DNA from: Paenibacillus monticola
GTDB taxonomy: Bacteria > Bacillota > Bacilli > Paenibacillales > Paenibacillaceae
Assembly (NCBI RefSeq): GCF_009664975.1
Contig: NZ_WJXB01000004.1
Coordinates: 62,001 to 126,000, forward strand
DNA: 64,000 nucleotides
Direction of reading: 5' to 3'
The position numbers were made by a program, and so were the translations under genes. The notes under the pieces were generated by a model that had not been told where the DNA came from, searched no databases, and saw only the letters and a list, made by a program, of their open reading frames with translations. Shown piece after piece: positions 61,374 to 64,000 of this stretch (the stretch's first letter is position 1; each line of letters begins with the position of its first letter).

Positions 61374-62984
61374 GTGAAAGTTATCCATATGATCTATCAT
61401 ATTGCACGTGCTGATCTTCTCGAAAGGATCAGACAATATGCATTTCTGATCATCCTAGGTATTACCATGCTGGCAGCTTATTTCTTTGTCCCCCCAGTAG
61501 AAGCCCGGTATGTCACGTTGTATCTAGATGAGTATCGGGGTGTCTATAACTCGGCTTGGATAGGCAGTTCTGTCGCCATTTCCACCACTTTGTTTCTGGC
61601 TTTGTTTGGCTTCTATTTGGTTAAGAACAGCATTCAGCGGGACGAAGTAACCAGAGTCGGTCAAATTATTGCAACTACCTCTGTGAAGAAGCTGTATTAC
61701 TTGATCGGAAAGTGGATCAGTAACTTCGCCGCTCTGTCTATCATCGTATTTGTCGTCATTGTAATCGCGCTAATCATGCAATGGGTTCGTGGGGAGGAGA
61801 TGGTGGTTGAACTATGGCCTCTGGTGTCTCCATTTCTGTTTCTGACACTTCCTACTATGTCTATCGTTGCTGCCATGGCGGTGCTGTTTGAGACACGTCA
61901 GGCATTGAAAGGCGGACTGGGTAATGTTATTTACTTCGTCCTCTACCTTATTTTTATTGCTAGTTCGAGATTTATGGTATTCGGACCTAACGTCATTATT
62001 TCGGATATGCTAAAGGAGCTCACTACCATCAGACCGGACTTTTCCGGTACGTACGGATTGGGTATTGTCTTTCAGGAGACACCGCTCCAGCTCTTTGAAT
62101 GGCATGGCGTGAAATGGACCGGGGGTCTTCTGCAGCAGCAGTTATCGCTCTTCCTATTTGCCTTCTTGCTAATTCTTGTAGCGGTGTTGTTGTTCCATGG
62201 ATTTAGGGATCAAGCAGCGAAAGGAAGGGGGAAACGAAAGCCATTCGCGGAAGTTACGATCGATGCGAAGACACACATTGATTTAGATAATGCTGGAGTT
62301 GATCTGAAGGGAAATTATGTGCGCTCGGATGCCCGAGTCCGTATGTCGGCACTTACCTCTGCGACCGTTCGTGATTCCTTTTTGTCCCTAGTGTATGCAG
62401 AATGGCGCTTGATGATGAAAAGCGCTTCGCTTGCTTGGTATGTAGTTGCCGGCATCTTATTCGTCCTTTGTCTTGTTTTCCCCGTTACAACCTCAGCCCA
62501 ATGGATGATATGGCCCATAACCTGGATATGGCCGCTGGTGTTTTGGTCCGGAATGGGAAGTCGGGAAACACGCTACCAAACACAATACCTTGTAGCCTCG
62601 AGCCCGCGGTTTGCCACCCGCCAGTTGTCAGCGATGTGGATCTCTGGTGTTATGCTGACCTGTATTACAGGGGGAGGCGTGATCATACGAATGATCATGG
62701 AGGGAGATCCTGAATATTTAATGGCTTTTATCTCTGCTGTCATTCTAATTCCAAGTTTGGCTCTCGCATCCGGGGTGTTGACCAAGACAAATCGAACCTT
62801 TGAAGTAATATACATGATCGTCTGGTATCTGGGTCCATTCAACAAGATACCCTATCTTGATTTTCTGGGCACAAGGTTATCAGAAGGGGGTTCATTGATT
62901 CCGAGTCTAAGTTATATGTTAATTAGTAGCGGATTATTAATGGCGGCGTATGTGTCAAGAAGACGCTTAGCTCAAACCTTCTAG
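61374..62984 (+). CDS. ABC-2 type transporter permease
   Basis: About 536 residues, with roughly twelve membrane helices in two halves around a soluble loop (about residues 285-330). The start is GTG 61374, 7 bp after AGGAGGG, 2 bp downstream of the ATPase. The frame is open from 61326, but that part is antiparallel to the ATPase end and not credible. It is larger than usual LanE/LanG subunits; it may be a fusion of the two. Partner of the ATPase and of the TCS upstream. Confidence 0.85.
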   Translation: MKVIHMIYHIARADLLERIRQYAFLIILGITMLAAYFFVPPVEARYVTLYLDEYRGVYNSAWIGSSVAISTTLFLALFGFYLVKNSIQRDEVTRVGQIIATTSVKKLYYLIGKWISNFAALSIIVFVVIVIALIMQWVRGEEMVVELWPLVSPFLFLTLPTMSIVAAMAVLFETRQALKGGLGNVIYFVLYLIFIASSRFMVFGPNVIISDMLKELTTIRPDFSGTYGLGIVFQETPLQLFEWHGVKWTGGLLQQQLSLFLFAFLLILVAVLLFHGFRDQAAKGRGKRKPFAEVTIDAKTHIDLDNAGVDLKGNYVRSDARVRMSALTSATVRDSFLSLVYAEWRLMMKSASLAWYVVAGILFVLCLVFPVTTSAQWMIWPITWIWPLVFWSGMGSRETRYQTQYLVASSPRFATRQLSAMWISGVMLTCITGGGVIIRMIMEGDPEYLMAFISAVILIPSLALASGVLTKTNRTFEVIYMIVWYLGPFNKIPYLDFLGTRLSEGGSLIPSLSYMLISSGLLMAAYVSRRRLAQTF

Positions 62985-63039
62985 CTGTGGCTGGATCGAA
63001 AAAATCATTTGAATGGAAAGAATAATGGAGGGGGAAAAC

Positions 63040-63276
63040 ATGAAATCAAAATCATTTGCCGGTTTTATGATTAAGATGGCTCTGCTTGGACTTTGCATAG
63101 GTCTGTTGCTGTTCATACTCACGCAGTCGGGGGTTTTTGAGCTTCCGATTGTCATCGGTACAACCTCTTATGAAGGGATGAAGTCTTCACTTCTGCTGCT
63201 GATCGGTTCACCAATCGTACTGATCATCATTGGTTTTGTTATTTCGATTTTTATGCGTTCAGAAAGTGAGAAATAG
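63040..63276 (+). CDS. Small two-helix membrane protein
   Basis: 78 residues with two hydrophobic segments (MIKMALLGLCIGLLLFIL and LIGSPIVLIIIGFVISIFM) and short charged ends. GAGGGGGAAA precedes the ATG at 63040. It lies 55 bp behind the permease on the same strand and is likely part of the transporter operon. No family recognised. Confidence 0.7.
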   Translation: MKSKSFAGFMIKMALLGLCIGLLLFILTQSGVFELPIVIGTTSYEGMKSSLLLLIGSPIVLIIIGFVISIFMRSESEK

Positions 63277-63444
63277 CTAGGTTTTATTTTCCCAATATGA
63301 TGCCTTTTGATTTTGCCCTGAAAGAAGAGACTCGAGGTGTACTTTGTTACGTAATTATCTCTAAGGTAATGAGAAGGACCCGAGATTGCACATCCCGACA
63401 AACAATATGTTGAGGAATTATACAATTTAAAAACATTAAAGTAA

Positions 63445-63729
63445 ACCGTTCTTGTAAAGGATAAAAGCGGAGATGTTGTGCTTGATGATACCGGAAATCA
63501 AAAAACGGAAGAACAATCTATTGAATTCAAATCAGACTTAAGTGAAATCACAAAAAAAGCTCTTAGAGGTATTAACGTAGACATCAAGCGGGTTCAATTC
63601 ACGATGGATCAATCTAAACAGAAAGTGGCTGAACAACTCCAGACTGTAGAACAAACGAATCAAGCGTTCCAAGAAATCGCATACTCCGTTATGAGTATTA
63701 CAGAAAGAACCAATCACATTGTGATGTAG
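63445..63729 (+). pseudogene. Remnant of a methyl-accepting chemotaxis signalling domain
   Basis: An open frame with only a GTG start at 63478 gives the helical stretch EITKKALRGINVDIKRVQFT then QTVEQTNQAFQEIAYSVMSI and TERTNHI, similar to the coiled coil of chemoreceptor signalling domains. The hairpin tip and membrane part are missing. It lies about 160 bp before the IS end, so insertion or deletion near the IS may have removed the rest. Confidence 0.4.
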
Positions 63730-63892
63730 CTACAGAAGAGCAGCAGCGGCTACGGATAAAATACAAAAAATGTCAGTGTTATTCAATGACAACGTACTAC
63801 TGGTGGAACGTAGAATTAATGCCTTTAAGCTAGGTCAATAAGGCCTTTTTAGTTCAATACCCTTAGTCGAGTGTTTTCCTGATTTATGAAGC

Positions 63893-64000
63893 TGGTCAAG
63901 TCCCCATTCAGTAGACATTGAAAAAATACCTAGAATACAAGCTGATTCCTGTACTCAACAGGAGTCAGCTTGTTTAGTTTTCGTTGTACTATATCCTCGT
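63893..64000 (-). mobile_element. IS3-family insertion sequence, one end (partial)
   Basis: The plus strand at 63893 begins TGGTCAAGTCCCCATTCAG, a typical IS3/IS150-like terminal repeat with TG first. The transposase tail reads toward it on the minus strand and stops 37 bp inside the end. The remainder lies past the window edge. Confidence 0.65.
63930..64000 (-). CDS. IS3-family transposase, C-terminal fragment (partial at edge)
   Basis: On the minus strand the window edge opens into a frame ending EDIVQRKLNKLTPVEYRNQL, with stop at 63930-63932. TPVEYR near the end is characteristic of IS3-family OrfB (rve-domain) transposases. The catalytic DDE part is outside the window. Confidence 0.65.
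   Translation of the reverse strand, partial: EDIVQRKLNKLTPVEYRNQLVF

Overview
The window looks like chromosome of a spore-forming, low-to-moderate GC Bacillota of the Paenibacillaceae type. The evidence is a small acid-soluble spore protein Tlp gene, strong GGAGG ribosome binding sites, frequent TTG/GTG starts, carbohydrate ABC lipoproteins of the large Paenibacillus kind, VTC/DUF4956 genes and EcsC followed by rlmH. No rRNA, tRNA or CRISPR array was seen.

Region 1 (1-24185) reads as ordinary chromosome. It holds a TetR/MFS efflux pair, and a LacI-controlled sugar ABC operon (lipoprotein, two permeases, PHP-type hydrolase) with two matched palindromic operators. Then come a CdsA-like membrane enzyme opposite an NlpC/P60-like protein, an AAC(3)-type acetyltransferase, and a two-component system next to a VTC / DUF4956 / beta-helix lipoprotein operon. 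After these are a short UvrC-like nuclease, an aldo/keto reductase, a DHFR-like/APH-like pair, tlp, a PhnA-like protein, EcsC and rlmH.

Region 2 (24168-58369) is the highlight. The last 18 bases of rlmH resemble the attachment site used by staphylococcal SCC elements. Related 18-mers (consensus GAACCGTATCATAAGTAG) recur in the same orientation, always between genes, at 25454, 30203, 32798, 41112, 42055, 44156, 44967 and 58352, with degenerate copies near 47083 and 48645. They cut about 34 kb into roughly ten cassettes of 0.8 to 9.7 kb. Every cassette carries accessory genes and often a regulator with its own operator. No intact ccr-type recombinase is present, but a decayed serine-recombinase C-terminus lies 22 bp before the second site. 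Cargo includes a possible defence operon (GTPase-like protein, SF2 helicase, small protein), a U32-family RlhA-like protein, redox and hydrolase genes each beside a TetR, MarR, MerR or XRE regulator, a VanZ-like protein, an AbrB-UbiB operon and many gene remnants. I read this as an rlmH-anchored array of SCC-like mini-cassettes, probably moved in trans. The repeats are seen directly; the mechanism is inferred.

Region 3 (58370-64000) returns to chromosome-like content: a response regulator and histidine kinase, an ABC-2 type transporter with a small membrane protein (the layout of antimicrobial-peptide sensing and export modules), a remnant of a chemotaxis receptor, and the end of an IS3-family element that runs off the right edge.
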